Positions 1 through 8,366 of a DNA stretch of 53,694 nucleotides are shown here, piece by piece. Under the pieces are notes generated by a model that searched no databases, was not told the origin of the DNA, and saw nothing but the letters and a program-made list of their open reading frames with translations. The stretch lies in the NCBI GenBank assembly GCA_044221135.1, contig JBGAPT010000010.1:1-53694 (forward strand), in the 5' to 3' direction. A program made the translations under genes and the position numbers. Numbering within the stretch: the stretch's first letter is position 1; every line of letters starts with the position of its first letter. Source of the DNA: UBA4722 sp044221135. Lineage in GTDB: Bacteria; Pseudomonadota; Gammaproteobacteria; DSM-16500.

Positions 1-9
1 CGAGAAAAG

Positions 10-423
10 TTAGTATATTTTAGTATTACTCTCTAATAACTTACTAACAAACAAAAGCATCTTTTCATTTAAAAAAGCAGCCAATCCTATAATGATTTGC
101 CCTTCAGCTTCATACTGAGCATATATTTTTTTATTAATGATATTTCGTTCATACAGCTTCTTTTTATATTTTTCATTTAAGCTATACCATTCATCGAAAA
201 TAAGGGAAAGTAATTGATTAGCCTCTAGCACATCTTGGATATTCTGAAACTCAAGTATTTTGACAGCCTGAACCAACGATGCAATCTTATCTTTTTCTAC
301 AAACCCCTTAGTATTGTGAACCTTATCACGATAAACCATGATTAAACCCTCATAAAAACTATTCTGTTGTAAAAACGACCATATCAAGTCCTCTATATTG
401 ACATTATAATGTCGATTATTCAA
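10..423 (-). CDS. hypothetical protein, 137 aa
   Basis: I do not recognise this protein. The frame is open from a TTG codon at 421-423; the next in-frame Met is at residue 29, so the true start is uncertain and no clear ribosome binding site precedes either. The sequence is rich in Leu, Ile, Lys and Glu, looks alpha-helical and soluble, and has no signal peptide or obvious membrane span. A hydrophobic stretch near residues 107-128 is too broken by charge to call a membrane segment. It lies at the left edge of the AT-rich island and diverges from the repressor-like gene at 537. Function unknown. Confidence 0.45.
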   Translation of the reverse strand: MNNRHYNVNIEDLIWSFLQQNSFYEGLIMVYRDKVHNTKGFVEKDKIASLVQAVKILEFQNIQDVLEANQLLSLIFDEWYSLNEKYKKKLYERNIINKKIYAQYEAEGQIIIGLAAFLNEKMLLFVSKLLESNTKIY

Positions 424-536
424 CTTAAAAAGAGATTAATTTTTAATAATCGATATAAAAAAAACGATTTAAGTAGATTTTTTAAAAAATAGCTAATAAA
501 ATACCGATCTATCTACCATTCAGGCTTACCAGGTCT

Positions 537-1181
537 ATGTTCGATAAACTGTGTGATAACTTAAATCTATTAATGACTGAGACGCATATAAGTGCCGACG
601 AACTAGGCCGACGTACAGGATTACCCGCTAGTACCATTAAAAAAATTCGCAACCACTCTAATCCAAATCCAACTTTAACTACGTTAATACCCTTAGCAGA
701 ATTCTTTGCCATTACATTAGACCAACTTATAGGTAATGAGCCTTTACCAACGATACGCATTAAAGGACACTACCAAAAAAATCCCGCTACAATGCACTCT
801 ATTCCATTATTAACGTGGGAGGAAACAATTGAGTGGCCAAATACTCACAATCAATCTCACTCCACTATAGTCACTGAGCATGATTGTGGTAAAAATACTT
901 ATGCATTAATAGTCGAAGAAGATGATTGGGAAAATTTAATTAAAGGAACCGCATTAATAGTGGATCCTGCTCTTACACCTGAACATCGAGATTTTATTAT
1001 TGTATATAAAAGCGGGCAGAAAATTCCTACAGTTAAGCAAGCTCTTTTTGATGAAGAAAAAATTTATTTAAAATCACTCATTCAAGGGTATAATATTGCC
1101 CCACTGACATCAGAGCATATAATTTTAGGTGTTGTTATTGAATTTAGAAAAAATTTGAGAAAAAACATCCTCCCAATATAG
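537..1181 (+). CDS. XRE-family HTH regulator with LexA/S24-like C-terminal domain
   Basis: A phage-repressor-like transcription regulator of 214 aa. Residues about 8-60 form a helix-turn-helix of the XRE/Cro type (ELGRRTGLPASTIKKI), followed by a linker and, from about residue 115, a fold resembling the LexA/CI S24 domain: a YALIVEEDDW segment, then GTALIVDP and later PTVKQAL. In S24 self-cleaving proteases the first segment would carry the serine (G-D-S-M); here it is E-D-D-W, while the lysine position (TVKQ) is kept. The protein should therefore bind DNA but not self-cleave. The start at 537 has AGG at 531-533. The next gene begins 17 nt downstream, suggesting cotranscription. Confidence 0.75.
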   Translation: MFDKLCDNLNLLMTETHISADELGRRTGLPASTIKKIRNHSNPNPTLTTLIPLAEFFAITLDQLIGNEPLPTIRIKGHYQKNPATMHSIPLLTWEETIEWPNTHNQSHSTIVTEHDCGKNTYALIVEEDDWENLIKGTALIVDPALTPEHRDFIIVYKSGQKIPTVKQALFDEEKIYLKSLIQGYNIAPLTSEHIILGVVIEFRKNLRKNILPI

Positions 1182-1198
1182 CGCAGGAAGCATTTATT

Positions 1199-1792
1199 AT
1201 GAATCATAGTCACTCTAATCATTCTACCCATCGTGAAAATTTTTTAATGACTTTATTACATAAAATCATTAAAGAATATAAAGCGTTATTAGAATATACC
1301 CGACGAACAAAACCATTTAAAATTATAAAAATTAAAAAGCTATCTGATATTCCTGGTGAAACTGAATTTATAGTGCAAGTTGCAAATAAAAACTGTGCAA
1401 TCCAATTAACAGCTGCTCAAATTATTGCTGATAATTATAATTTATCTGATTTTAATGATTTTCACGCAGAAATGATTCAGCAAGCAGCTCAGGGTAAATT
1501 AACTGAATTCCTTAACCATTCTTATTCAAAACCCAGTTATAAGATTATAGCCAAACGTTTTGATAAAACAATTAAGCAATATATTTTCACAATTGAAACA
1601 CTAGAACAACAGCATTTTGTTCGCACAGCTGCTGAAATTGCACAAGATAATGAGTTATTAAAAAATTTAAGCTTTTACGATGTGTATGATATTGGCTACA
1701 CACAAGGAAGTGAGTCTATTTTACAGGAAAAAATTGCGCTACTATTAGCAAAAACAAAAATTACAAAAAGTAAGAAGGAAGAGTTAATTTAA
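1199..1792 (+). CDS. hypothetical protein, 197 aa
   Basis: Not recognised. A His/Ser-rich N-terminus (MNHSHSNHSTH) is followed by a mixed alpha/beta-looking, Lys-rich soluble protein. Two segments resemble each other loosely: KIIKIKKLSDIPGETEFIVQ (about 42-61) and KIIAKRFDKTIKQYIFTIET (about 116-135), each followed by a T-A-A/E-I-A-D/Q-like helix (LTAAQIIADN and RTAAEIAQDN). This suggests an internal duplication of about 75 residues. It follows the S24-like regulator by 17 nt and is probably cotranscribed with it. No membrane segments or signal peptide. Confidence 0.6.
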   Translation: MNHSHSNHSTHRENFLMTLLHKIIKEYKALLEYTRRTKPFKIIKIKKLSDIPGETEFIVQVANKNCAIQLTAAQIIADNYNLSDFNDFHAEMIQQAAQGKLTEFLNHSYSKPSYKIIAKRFDKTIKQYIFTIETLEQQHFVRTAAEIAQDNELLKNLSFYDVYDIGYTQGSESILQEKIALLLAKTKITKSKKEELI

Positions 1793-1822
1793 CAATAACT
1801 GCTTAAAAATTTGGGCGATAAA

Positions 1823-2539
1823 ATGCAACCACAAAAATGCTATCGTTATTTGACGTTACTCTGTATGTTATATTTAACTGCTGATTTGCTGTCATTAGCG
1901 TTAACTTATAAATTTGTTCAAGTAGGCTCAATATTTTTGTCCGCAGAAGCTTTAGTTTTTCCATTTACGTATACAATTACTGATATTATTGCAGAAGTAT
2001 ATGGGTATTCAGAAGCAAGAAAAACTATCTGGCTCGTTTTCTTATGTGATTTTATTTTTGCATTAAGCGTCTATTTCCTGATAAAAATTCCTTCACCAGA
2101 CCCGAACATTCAAAGCACTTATCATTACGCTTTTGGTTCATTATTACGCGGCACGATTGCCGAAGTCGTAGGTGTTTTGGCAGGGATTTTTATAAACATT
2201 TACGCGATCTCAAAGCTCAAAATTTTGGCGAGAGGAAAACATTTTTGGCTAAGAAGCATTGGCTCATCACTCATAGGCGAAGCAATACTGGTCATTATTT
2301 CCATGCCAATATTATTTGCTCATGTAGTAAGCGGTTCCAACTTACTCAAAATTATCTTTTTTACTTACTCTTACAAAATAGTTTTTGCGATCACGATGGC
2401 TCTACCAGCTACGAGTATCGTTATGCTATTAAAACGAAAAGAAAATACTGATGTATATGATTATGGAGTAGATTTCAATCCATTTATGCTACAGAGTACG
2501 CCTAATAAGGAAATAGCGAGTGGCTATGACCCTATTTAA
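1823..2539 (+). CDS. VUT-family membrane transporter (YhhQ-like)
   Basis: A polytopic inner-membrane protein of the VUT/YhhQ family, whose characterised members take up queuosine precursors (7-deazapurines). The family signature is visible as DIIAEVYGYSEARKTIW near residue 53, with about six hydrophobic helices over 238 aa. I prefer the ATG at 1823; a TTG at 1811 would add four residues. The C-terminus (KRKENTDVYDYGVDFNPF) is clearly related to that of the second VUT protein at 14142-14906, so the window holds two paralogues. It converges on, and overlaps by 8 nt, the methyltransferase at 2532-3347. The substrate is inferred from the family only. Confidence 0.8.
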   Translation: MQPQKCYRYLTLLCMLYLTADLLSLALTYKFVQVGSIFLSAEALVFPFTYTITDIIAEVYGYSEARKTIWLVFLCDFIFALSVYFLIKIPSPDPNIQSTYHYAFGSLLRGTIAEVVGVLAGIFINIYAISKLKILARGKHFWLRSIGSSLIGEAILVIISMPILFAHVVSGSNLLKIIFFTYSYKIVFAITMALPATSIVMLLKRKENTDVYDYGVDFNPFMLQSTPNKEIASGYDPI

Positions 2540-3347
2540 ATCCATATACAAAATAATTTGTCATAGACATATCAAAGCCATTTTCTATATCTTTCTGCAT
2601 TAATTGAACTAATTGGTTGATATCATTTTCAGTAGTAATATTAAATCGCTCAAATGCAGAAATAGCACTTTCTAAGTCAATCTGAAAGAATTTAAGTTGT
2701 TCTGATGAGAATCTAGGTTTAATTAACTTAATTTTGGGCTGCTGATACCCGATCTCCGAAAACAGCTGGGGCAATTTTGATCCAAGATCAAAGTTTATAT
2801 CTAGTTTTTTCGCTAATTTTTCAAATAACTTTAAATATAGCTTATATGATTGCACCAATCCTTCTGTATTACTTTCTTGTAGCATCACTTCTTCGTGCAC
2901 CATCATGCCACCAGCGCTTAATAAATTATACAAAATTTTCATAGCTTGCTTAATTTTGTTATTTTCAAGATGAATAAGAAGCCAGCGACAATAAATTAAA
3001 TCGGGGCACATGGGTAAATCGTTACTATTAAGGTCAAAAATAGATTTTTTTAAAAATAAAATATTCTTTATGTTTTTTTGCTGAGCAAGTTGTTGAGCTA
3101 AAGCAAGCTGCTCATCACTGATATCTATACCTATAACCATACCATCGGGTTGAATTTGTTCAGCCATCCAGCAAGTTAATTCTCCCTGTCCACAAGCTAT
3201 ATCAACAATGCATTTTTTATTTTTAATATTTAATTCCAACAAAGCATTTTGAGTGAAAGGATTGTAAACATTATTTAAAATTCCTAAACGAAGCTTGTCT
3301 CGATTACCCACATCAAAAACATAAGTGTTATTCGATAAATTATTCAT
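2532..3347 (-). CDS. class I SAM-dependent methyltransferase
   Basis: A 271-aa methyltransferase with a Rossmann fold. Motif I is VDIACGQGELTCWMAEQI at about residues 49-66, followed by an acidic residue closing the second strand (MVIGIDISDEQLALAQQLA) and a post-motif region ICRWLLIHLEN-like (YCRWLLIHLEN). It lacks a signal peptide and should act in the cytosol. Its start (ATG at 3345-3347, preceded by AGGAAAAT on the minus strand) faces the RiPP precursor promoter across about 50 bp, so the two units are divergent. The position suggests a tailoring enzyme for the RiPP product, but the link is positional only. It could equally be an independent small-molecule or quinone-type methyltransferase. 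Confidence 0.8.
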   Translation of the reverse strand: MNNLSNNTYVFDVGNRDKLRLGILNNVYNPFTQNALLELNIKNKKCIVDIACGQGELTCWMAEQIQPDGMVIGIDISDEQLALAQQLAQQKNIKNILFLKKSIFDLNSNDLPMCPDLIYCRWLLIHLENNKIKQAMKILYNLLSAGGMMVHEEVMLQESNTEGLVQSYKLYLKLFEKLAKKLDINFDLGSKLPQLFSEIGYQQPKIKLIKPRFSSEQLKFFQIDLESAISAFERFNITTENDINQLVQLMQKDIENGFDMSMTNYFVYGFK

Positions 3348-3398
3348 TATTTTCCTGTAAAAAATTAAAAAATATTTAATAAAAATGCTGTCATTACA

Positions 3399-3426
3399 TT
3401 GACAAAAATCGCTAACGTATTATAAT
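3399..3426 (+). promoter_or_regulatory. consensus sigma-70 promoter for the RiPP precursor
   Basis: TTGACA at 3399-3404 and TATAAT at 3421-3426 match both consensus hexamers exactly, with a 16-bp spacer. Transcription should begin near 3433, giving a leader of about 23 nt before the ATG at 3456. GGGAGAA at 3444-3450 is a good ribosome binding site. No other promoter in the window is this close to consensus. Confidence 0.8.
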
Positions 3427-3455
3427 CTACATTTCATTTCTTTGGGAGAAATAAA

Positions 3456-3572
3456 ATGGAAAAAGATTTTAAAGTTGAGGATATTACAACGATCAATGAA
3501 GAAATTTTTGAAATGCATTCTGAGTTAAATCAAGAAAAAGCAGTGCCCTGTGCTGCTTCTCATGAAGAATGA
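3456..3572 (+). CDS. RiPP (TOMM/azole) precursor peptide, 38 aa
   Basis: A small ORF directly upstream of the modification genes, with its own ribosome binding site and consensus promoter. The first ~28 residues form an acidic, helical leader (MEKDFKVEDITTINEEIF and onward); the last ten are AVPCAASHEE. Cys32 is the only cysteine and, with Ser35, the only plausible heterocyclisation site in the core (another Ser and the Thr residues lie in the leader). Typical TOMM precursors carry several Cys/Ser/Thr in the core, so this is unusually minimal. It ends 18 nt before the leader-binding protein gene. Identification rests on position, size, charge pattern and the enzymes beside it; I know no named homologue. 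Confidence 0.75.
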   Translation: MEKDFKVEDITTINEEIFEMHSELNQEKAVPCAASHEE

Positions 3573-3590
3573 AAATAATTTCTTAATCTC

Positions 3591-4574
3591 ATGCATAATA
3601 TGAAACTAAAAGCTTATCCCTCTCATCTGATTAAAATTGATGAGGGGGCGCTTATTTCAAGAGGAATAACTAAGTTTAAAGTGATAGGAGAAAACGCTTA
3701 CTTCGCGATAAAAAAAATACTTCAGCTAGCTAATATCAGTATTAATAAAAATGAGTTACTCTCTCAATTTGATGCAACAGAAACTAGCGCAATAGAAACT
3801 CTTGTGAGTGCATTATTAAAACGCAATATTCTTTATCATGTTACCGAAACAAGCATAAATGAACGCATTACTGCAGAAAATCCTGAAGATATTTTCTATT
3901 GGCACTTCAATACTACTCATTCAAAAAGAAAATTATTAAGTGATATAAAATTACTCCTAGCAGGAGTTAACGCCATATCTAAGCATTTTTTATATGCACT
4001 TAAATTATCTGGGTTTCAAAACATCACTCTCATTGACGATCCAGCATTATATGACTCCACTTTGTTATTCGATAAAGATCAAAAAATATGCTCTTTATAC
4101 GATTTTTTAGAAACTTCTCAAGAGAACTACGATTGTATTATTGCAGCTACGGATACGAACTCCACCCATGCATTAAGCTTCTGGAATAAAATAAGCTTAG
4201 AAAGAAATTGGCCTTATTTTCCGCTTGCCTTAAATAATATTTATGGCTACATCGGATTATATACTATACCAAATGTTACTCCGTGCTTTGAATGTCTTGT
4301 CACACGCGAAAATGCGAATCTTTCTTCGCCGGAATTAACACGAACATCGAACGAAACGTTTCTTGATACATTTAGCACCAATGGTTTTCACCCTGTGATG
4401 CCTATGATACTTGCAGGATTGGCTTGTATGGAATTAGTTAAAATTTTTACGGAGACTTATACACAAAATAGCGGCAGGCTCATTACTATTAATTTTATAA
4501 CTCAAAAAATGCAAAGCCATAAAGTATTACGGGTACCTCATTGTAAATCTTGTAGCAGCACACCCTATGCATAA
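3591..4574 (+). CDS. TOMM precursor leader-binding, ThiF-like cyclodehydratase partner
   Basis: A 327-aa partner protein of a YcaO enzyme (the C-protein or ocin-ThiF-like role). Residues ~15-90 look like a winged-helix RiPP recognition element of the PqqD type, which binds the leader. From ~115 a ThiF/E1-like Rossmann region follows (LLLAGVNAISKHFLYALKLS), with the nucleotide-binding glycines degenerate, as is normal when the partner only presents substrate. Two CxxC pairs (Cys232/235 in PCFECL and Cys318/321 in HCKSC) form a structural zinc site. An alternative ATG lies at 3600. It overlaps the YcaO gene by 8 nt, which implies translational coupling. Confidence 0.85.
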   Translation: MHNMKLKAYPSHLIKIDEGALISRGITKFKVIGENAYFAIKKILQLANISINKNELLSQFDATETSAIETLVSALLKRNILYHVTETSINERITAENPEDIFYWHFNTTHSKRKLLSDIKLLLAGVNAISKHFLYALKLSGFQNITLIDDPALYDSTLLFDKDQKICSLYDFLETSQENYDCIIAATDTNSTHALSFWNKISLERNWPYFPLALNNIYGYIGLYTIPNVTPCFECLVTRENANLSSPELTRTSNETFLDTFSTNGFHPVMPMILAGLACMELVKIFTETYTQNSGRLITINFITQKMQSHKVLRVPHCKSCSSTPYA

Positions 4575-5871
4575 TCCTAGCATGGAACTTCTTGCTCATG
4601 CTGTTAATGATTTTTTAGATCAGCGAGTAGGTATCATTCATTCTGTTCAAGAAGATAAATCAGTAGATAATTTATCTTTATTTTTTCATTATAATGCTTA
4701 TATGTGTAATACTAATGCATTTTGCAAGCAGAAAAATTTTCGTGTCACAACAGGAGTTGCTTTGTCTCGTGAACGTGCATTGGCAAAGGCAGTAGGCGAA
4801 GGGATTGAACGGTATTGTGCAGCTATTTATGATAAAGAACATCTGCCTTTTTGTGCGTATGAAGAAAAAAAATTTCCCTGCATTGACCCCAATGAATTTT
4901 TAAAATATCACCCTGACCTATATAAAAGCAATCATTTTCCCTGGACAGAATTTACTATATCAGAAAAAGTGAGATGGGCGCCCGCTACTGAGATAACAAG
5001 CAGTAATGCAACCTATTATGTACCCGCTGCTTATATCTATTTACCTTATATTTATGGAGATTCTGAGAAAAAAATAACACAAAATATTTCTACTGGACTA
5101 GCTTGTCACTCAAGTTATGAGCTGTCTGCTATTACTGCTATTTGTGAAGTCGTTGAAAGAGATGCATTCATGATTTTTTGGCGTAATAAATTGTCTCCTC
5201 CAAAAATTAACATAGCAACTCTTCCAAACTATATTCAAGTCATTGTTCAAGAATATGCTGCCATCAATCAAGAAGTTGTTTTATTTGATATAACAACAGA
5301 CATCAAACTTCCGACTGTTTTAGTTGCACTACGTTGCACAATACCAGGTAACCCAGGGTTTGTCATTTCTGCAGCATGTAAATTATCTCCTGAACTTGCA
5401 ATACTCTCTGCGTTGGAAGAGGTAGAGTTAACTCGATCTTATTGTCACAGTCTTTTATCTGATCCAGAATCTATTAATGGTTATCGAAGCCATGATACTG
5501 TTAAAAACCAAAAAGACCATATGAAATTTTGGTTAAACCCAGAGAATTTATATCTAGCTAATTTTTTATTTGAATCCACAAATCAAATTGATATAAAAGA
5601 AATGCCGCATGTTACATCTCTGACATCTGTAGTTCAAATTTTCTCAAAATTAGGATTAAAAGTATTATTAGCTGATGTCACAACCGATGATATTAAAGAT
5701 TATGGCTTATACGTAATCAGAGCCATTATCCCTAAATTGCATCCGCTGGCTTTTGGCTATAATAATTCTGAGTTTATCTGCGAAAGATTGCATACTGTTC
5801 CGCCTCAGCTAGGATTCAATATGTTGTATGATTCATTTAAAATGAATAATGTACCTCACCCTTTCCCGTAA
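4567..5871 (+). CDS. YcaO cyclodehydratase, azoline-forming
   Basis: A 434-aa YcaO-domain enzyme that uses ATP to activate a peptide amide and close Cys/Ser/Thr side chains into azolines. The ATP-binding acidic helices are visible: SRERALAKAVGEGIERYCA near residues 78-96, AICEVVERDAFMIFW near 197-211, and ALEEVELTRSYC near 284-295. The chain ends in PHPFP, matching the PxPxP C-terminus characteristic of azoline-forming YcaO proteins and absent from the ribosomal-protein type. It overlaps the upstream partner gene by 8 nt. The dehydrogenase ATG at 5891 follows 20 nt after its stop. Confidence 0.93.
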   Translation: MHNPSMELLAHAVNDFLDQRVGIIHSVQEDKSVDNLSLFFHYNAYMCNTNAFCKQKNFRVTTGVALSRERALAKAVGEGIERYCAAIYDKEHLPFCAYEEKKFPCIDPNEFLKYHPDLYKSNHFPWTEFTISEKVRWAPATEITSSNATYYVPAAYIYLPYIYGDSEKKITQNISTGLACHSSYELSAITAICEVVERDAFMIFWRNKLSPPKINIATLPNYIQVIVQEYAAINQEVVLFDITTDIKLPTVLVALRCTIPGNPGFVISAACKLSPELAILSALEEVELTRSYCHSLLSDPESINGYRSHDTVKNQKDHMKFWLNPENLYLANFLFESTNQIDIKEMPHVTSLTSVVQIFSKLGLKVLLADVTTDDIKDYGLYVIRAIIPKLHPLAFGYNNSEFICERLHTVPPQLGFNMLYDSFKMNNVPHPFP

Positions 5872-5890
5872 AAAATATAAAGAGATCGTT

Positions 5891-6679
5891 ATGAAAAAAC
5901 AATGGGATGAAATTTTATCACCTAGTCATGATAATGAAACCTTATGGGAATTATTTCATGTGAATTCAAGATGCTCTCACTTCAATGTAGGCAATTATCC
6001 CAAAGATAAAATAATCAAAGAAAAGCCAAGTGATGCAATGATTCCTTACTCACATTGTCCTACTATTTTTTTGCCTGATAGCAACAAAAATTTAGATATG
6101 TCGCTTGTAAATGCTATAAGAAACCGCACTTCTAAGGAAAACATAGCAAGAGGTCAATTTAGCTTAACAGACATATCTACCTTATTTTTATCTAGTTATA
6201 CACTAAAAAATGGCAAGTCTTCACGTTATGCACCTTCTGCTGGTGCTCTTTATCCTATTGAAATTTTTTTTCATCTTTCAATCAATGAAAACCAAAAATC
6301 TGACATGGATTCTGGTCTATATTATTACAATCCTATAAGAAAAGAATTACGTCAATTAATTAATAAAAATTGTGATGCTCAAGTACAAAATTTATTAATG
6401 CAGCCTAATTTAGTGAAAAATTCAACTTTACAAATTTTTCTAACAGCTGTTTTTGAAAGAAGCACACAGAAATACGGTGATCGCGGTTATAGATTTGCAT
6501 TTTTAGAAGCGGGTCATATCGCTCAGAATATTAACCTTGTAGCAACAGCAATGAGCTTAGCCAGTATTAATGTTGGTGGATATTATGAAAATGAAGCAAA
6601 CAAATTATTAAAATTTGATGGTCTGACACAATCAGTTATTTATATGGTCTTAGTAGGGGATCAGGTAAATACTATCTGA
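5891..6679 (+). CDS. SagB-type FMN azoline dehydrogenase
   Basis: A nitroreductase-fold enzyme of 262 aa that oxidises azolines to azoles using FMN. The SagB-family signature is present (SRYAPSAGALYPIEIFF), along with RNRTSKENIARG near the N-terminus and the C-terminal EAGHIAQNINLVATAMSL and GGYYENEANKLL segments. The open frame reaches back to 5849, inside the YcaO gene. I chose ATG 5891, which gives a normal N-terminus and has AGAGAT just upstream. It is the last gene of the cluster; a 470-bp space without genes follows, and no exporter or protease is adjacent. Confidence 0.9.
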   Translation: MKKQWDEILSPSHDNETLWELFHVNSRCSHFNVGNYPKDKIIKEKPSDAMIPYSHCPTIFLPDSNKNLDMSLVNAIRNRTSKENIARGQFSLTDISTLFLSSYTLKNGKSSRYAPSAGALYPIEIFFHLSINENQKSDMDSGLYYYNPIRKELRQLINKNCDAQVQNLLMQPNLVKNSTLQIFLTAVFERSTQKYGDRGYRFAFLEAGHIAQNINLVATAMSLASINVGGYYENEANKLLKFDGLTQSVIYMVLVGDQVNTI

Positions 6680-7149
6680 TAATTTACTATTTATATCGGG
6701 ATGCCCTTATTTTAGCACCTACCCTGCGAAATCCCGCCCTAACTTTACAATGGTTTCAAACTATGTATTATGAAATCTGGCATTCGTCACAATAATGGCC
6801 GCCGAAATAAAGTTCGAATGATTTTTTTATCAATTAATTAGCATGAATTATCTAAGAAGTTATGTAATAATTTAACAGGCCGCAGTGGGTTTTCTTTTCT
6901 ATTGGTTTGGCGACGAATAGAAAATACAAAATCTCAATGCACGTCAATTATTTTTATTCAAAGTGTTATATTTTTTATTGTGAAAATCCGTCAGGGTCTA
7001 AGCTCCATTTTAAAATTGCCCGGACTATCAAGCCTGAAAAATAGCAAAGGCTACTACTTGTATTAAAAAATATACATGTTAAAATCTTGCGCAGAAAGAT
7101 ACTCTGAATTGGTTTTTTAGTAGGTTAAATAAAAAGAGGATAACTAAAT
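6680..7149. other. intergenic space, 470 bp, no supported gene
   Basis: No gene is supported here. On the plus strand a frame of about 58 codons is open at roughly 6878-7051, but it has no start with a ribosome binding site and resembles nothing I know. CGGGAT near 6697 and ATCCCG near 6729 could pair as a weak terminator for the RiPP operon. The last 15 bases (AAAGAGGATAAC) supply the ribosome binding site for the gene at 7150. Confidence 0.4.
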
Positions 7150-8305
7150 ATGCAAGGCCGTTTAATTCAAGATTTTAAAAAAATCGTTATTATAGAACAT
7201 GATGTCGCAACATTAGAAGAATTGGAAGACAATTTCGGTCTTCCTGCAAATGATCAGCGAGAAAAAGATACATTGTATGTTGTAAGGTTAAAGAAGGCCA
7301 CAGAACAAGATACGAAATTACATTTAGCTACTCACCTGCCGGCATCCTATCAAAGCCTTGTGGAACAAGACCAAGCAAAGGATTTAGTACTTTTTAAAGA
7401 TAATAAATACCTGTTAGAAGCTAAAGCAGGTAGTCATTTTCCACCTCAAGATGAAGATAGTGATGAGGAAGTAGCTAGTTCTCCGAAGATCCCAGCTGAT
7501 ACATTTAAAGGATATGCAAAAGCCTTAGATCAATATTACCAAAAACAAATCCTTGCGCAAAGATCTGTTCGCCATCCTAGTACAAAACTCAGCGTTGTCC
7601 CCTACGGCTACTACCTTTGGTAGAAGCAAATTTAGCCATAGGGATGAAGAAACACATGATGACTTCGATACACTACATCCAGTTAATTCAATTCAGCATG
7701 CCATCTTCTCTGAGGAAGAACAAAAACCGATTACTGCTTTTTTTGGTAGTGATTTAATTGATTCTCTAAATAAAATAGCAGTGGCTTTTTCAAAACAACA
7801 TGAAGCTGACCGAGAAGCAAAACGCTCTGATCAAGAATACCCCGGAGAAACGGAGTTGGACCAGCTAATAACAGCGTTAAAAGAAAAGACTCCAAAGACA
7901 CCAATGACTAAGGAAGAGGCTGGTGAAAACTTTGGTGTTCTAGCAATTGCAACAGCAGCACAGGCATTAAAAGAAAAGCTTGGGCTTACACTAGGGTGGT
8001 GGGCATGGAAACAAGTATTGCGACTCATAGAGTGTATTACTCAGGCTGCGCCAGGTGCGTGGGCTGGGGCTAAGGTGGGTGCTGCTGCAGGTACAGCGGC
8101 GGGAGCGGGAATTGGTTCTATCCCTGCTGCGACAGTTGGAACGGTAGCTGGTGGTATTCTCGGTGGAGGTTTTACATTGTGGGTCGGGCATAAAGCAGGA
8201 GCAGGCCACTGGTTAAGCCATCTCTCTACTACTATTGCTCAAGCGGATCACAGTGCTACGGCAGACACAGCAATAACTAGCAAAATAACAATAAAGAAGA
8301 CATAA
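7150..8305 (+). pseudogene. frameshifted gene for a hydrophobic, effector-like protein
   Basis: Two overlapping frames appear to be one gene of about 384 codons. The first (7150-7623, ATG with AGAGGA upstream) encodes an acidic soluble N-terminal part ending at residue 157. The second is open from about 7553 to 8305 in the next frame (a +1 shift) and has only a TTG with no ribosome binding site. It encodes a charged linker and then a Gly/Ala-rich hydrophobic hairpin (about 80 residues, from GAWAGAKVG to GGGFTLWVG), followed by a Ser/Thr-rich tail. The hydrophobic hairpin at the C-terminus of a soluble protein is common in membrane-targeted Legionellales effectors. A sequencing error, a recent frameshift or programmed shifting cannot be told apart here. 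Confidence 0.6.
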
Positions 8306-8327
8306 ATTTTTAGCTAGCTATTTATTT

Positions 8328-8366
8328 AACAGCCTCTGCCTTTATTTAAAGTTGATGAGGCTGTTT
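8328..8366 (+). terminator. probable terminator after the frameshifted gene
   Basis: AACAGCCTC at 8328-8336 pairs perfectly with GAGGCTGTT at 8357-8365 across a 20-nt AT-rich loop. The T-run after the stem is short (TTTACTT), so termination strength is uncertain. Confidence 0.5.

Noticed and set aside
3364..3385. PmrA-like site before the methyltransferase (ATTAAA-N5-TTTAAT on the minus strand)
   Set aside because: The sequence is almost all A and T, so the match is expected by chance.
3549..3572. CAAS in the RiPP precursor as a CaaX prenylation box
   Set aside because: Three more residues (HEE) follow, so it is not at the C-terminus; only proteolysis would expose it.
6878..7051. 58-codon open frame in the space after the SagB gene
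   Set aside because: No start with a ribosome binding site, no recognisable similarity, and normal for AT-rich sequence.
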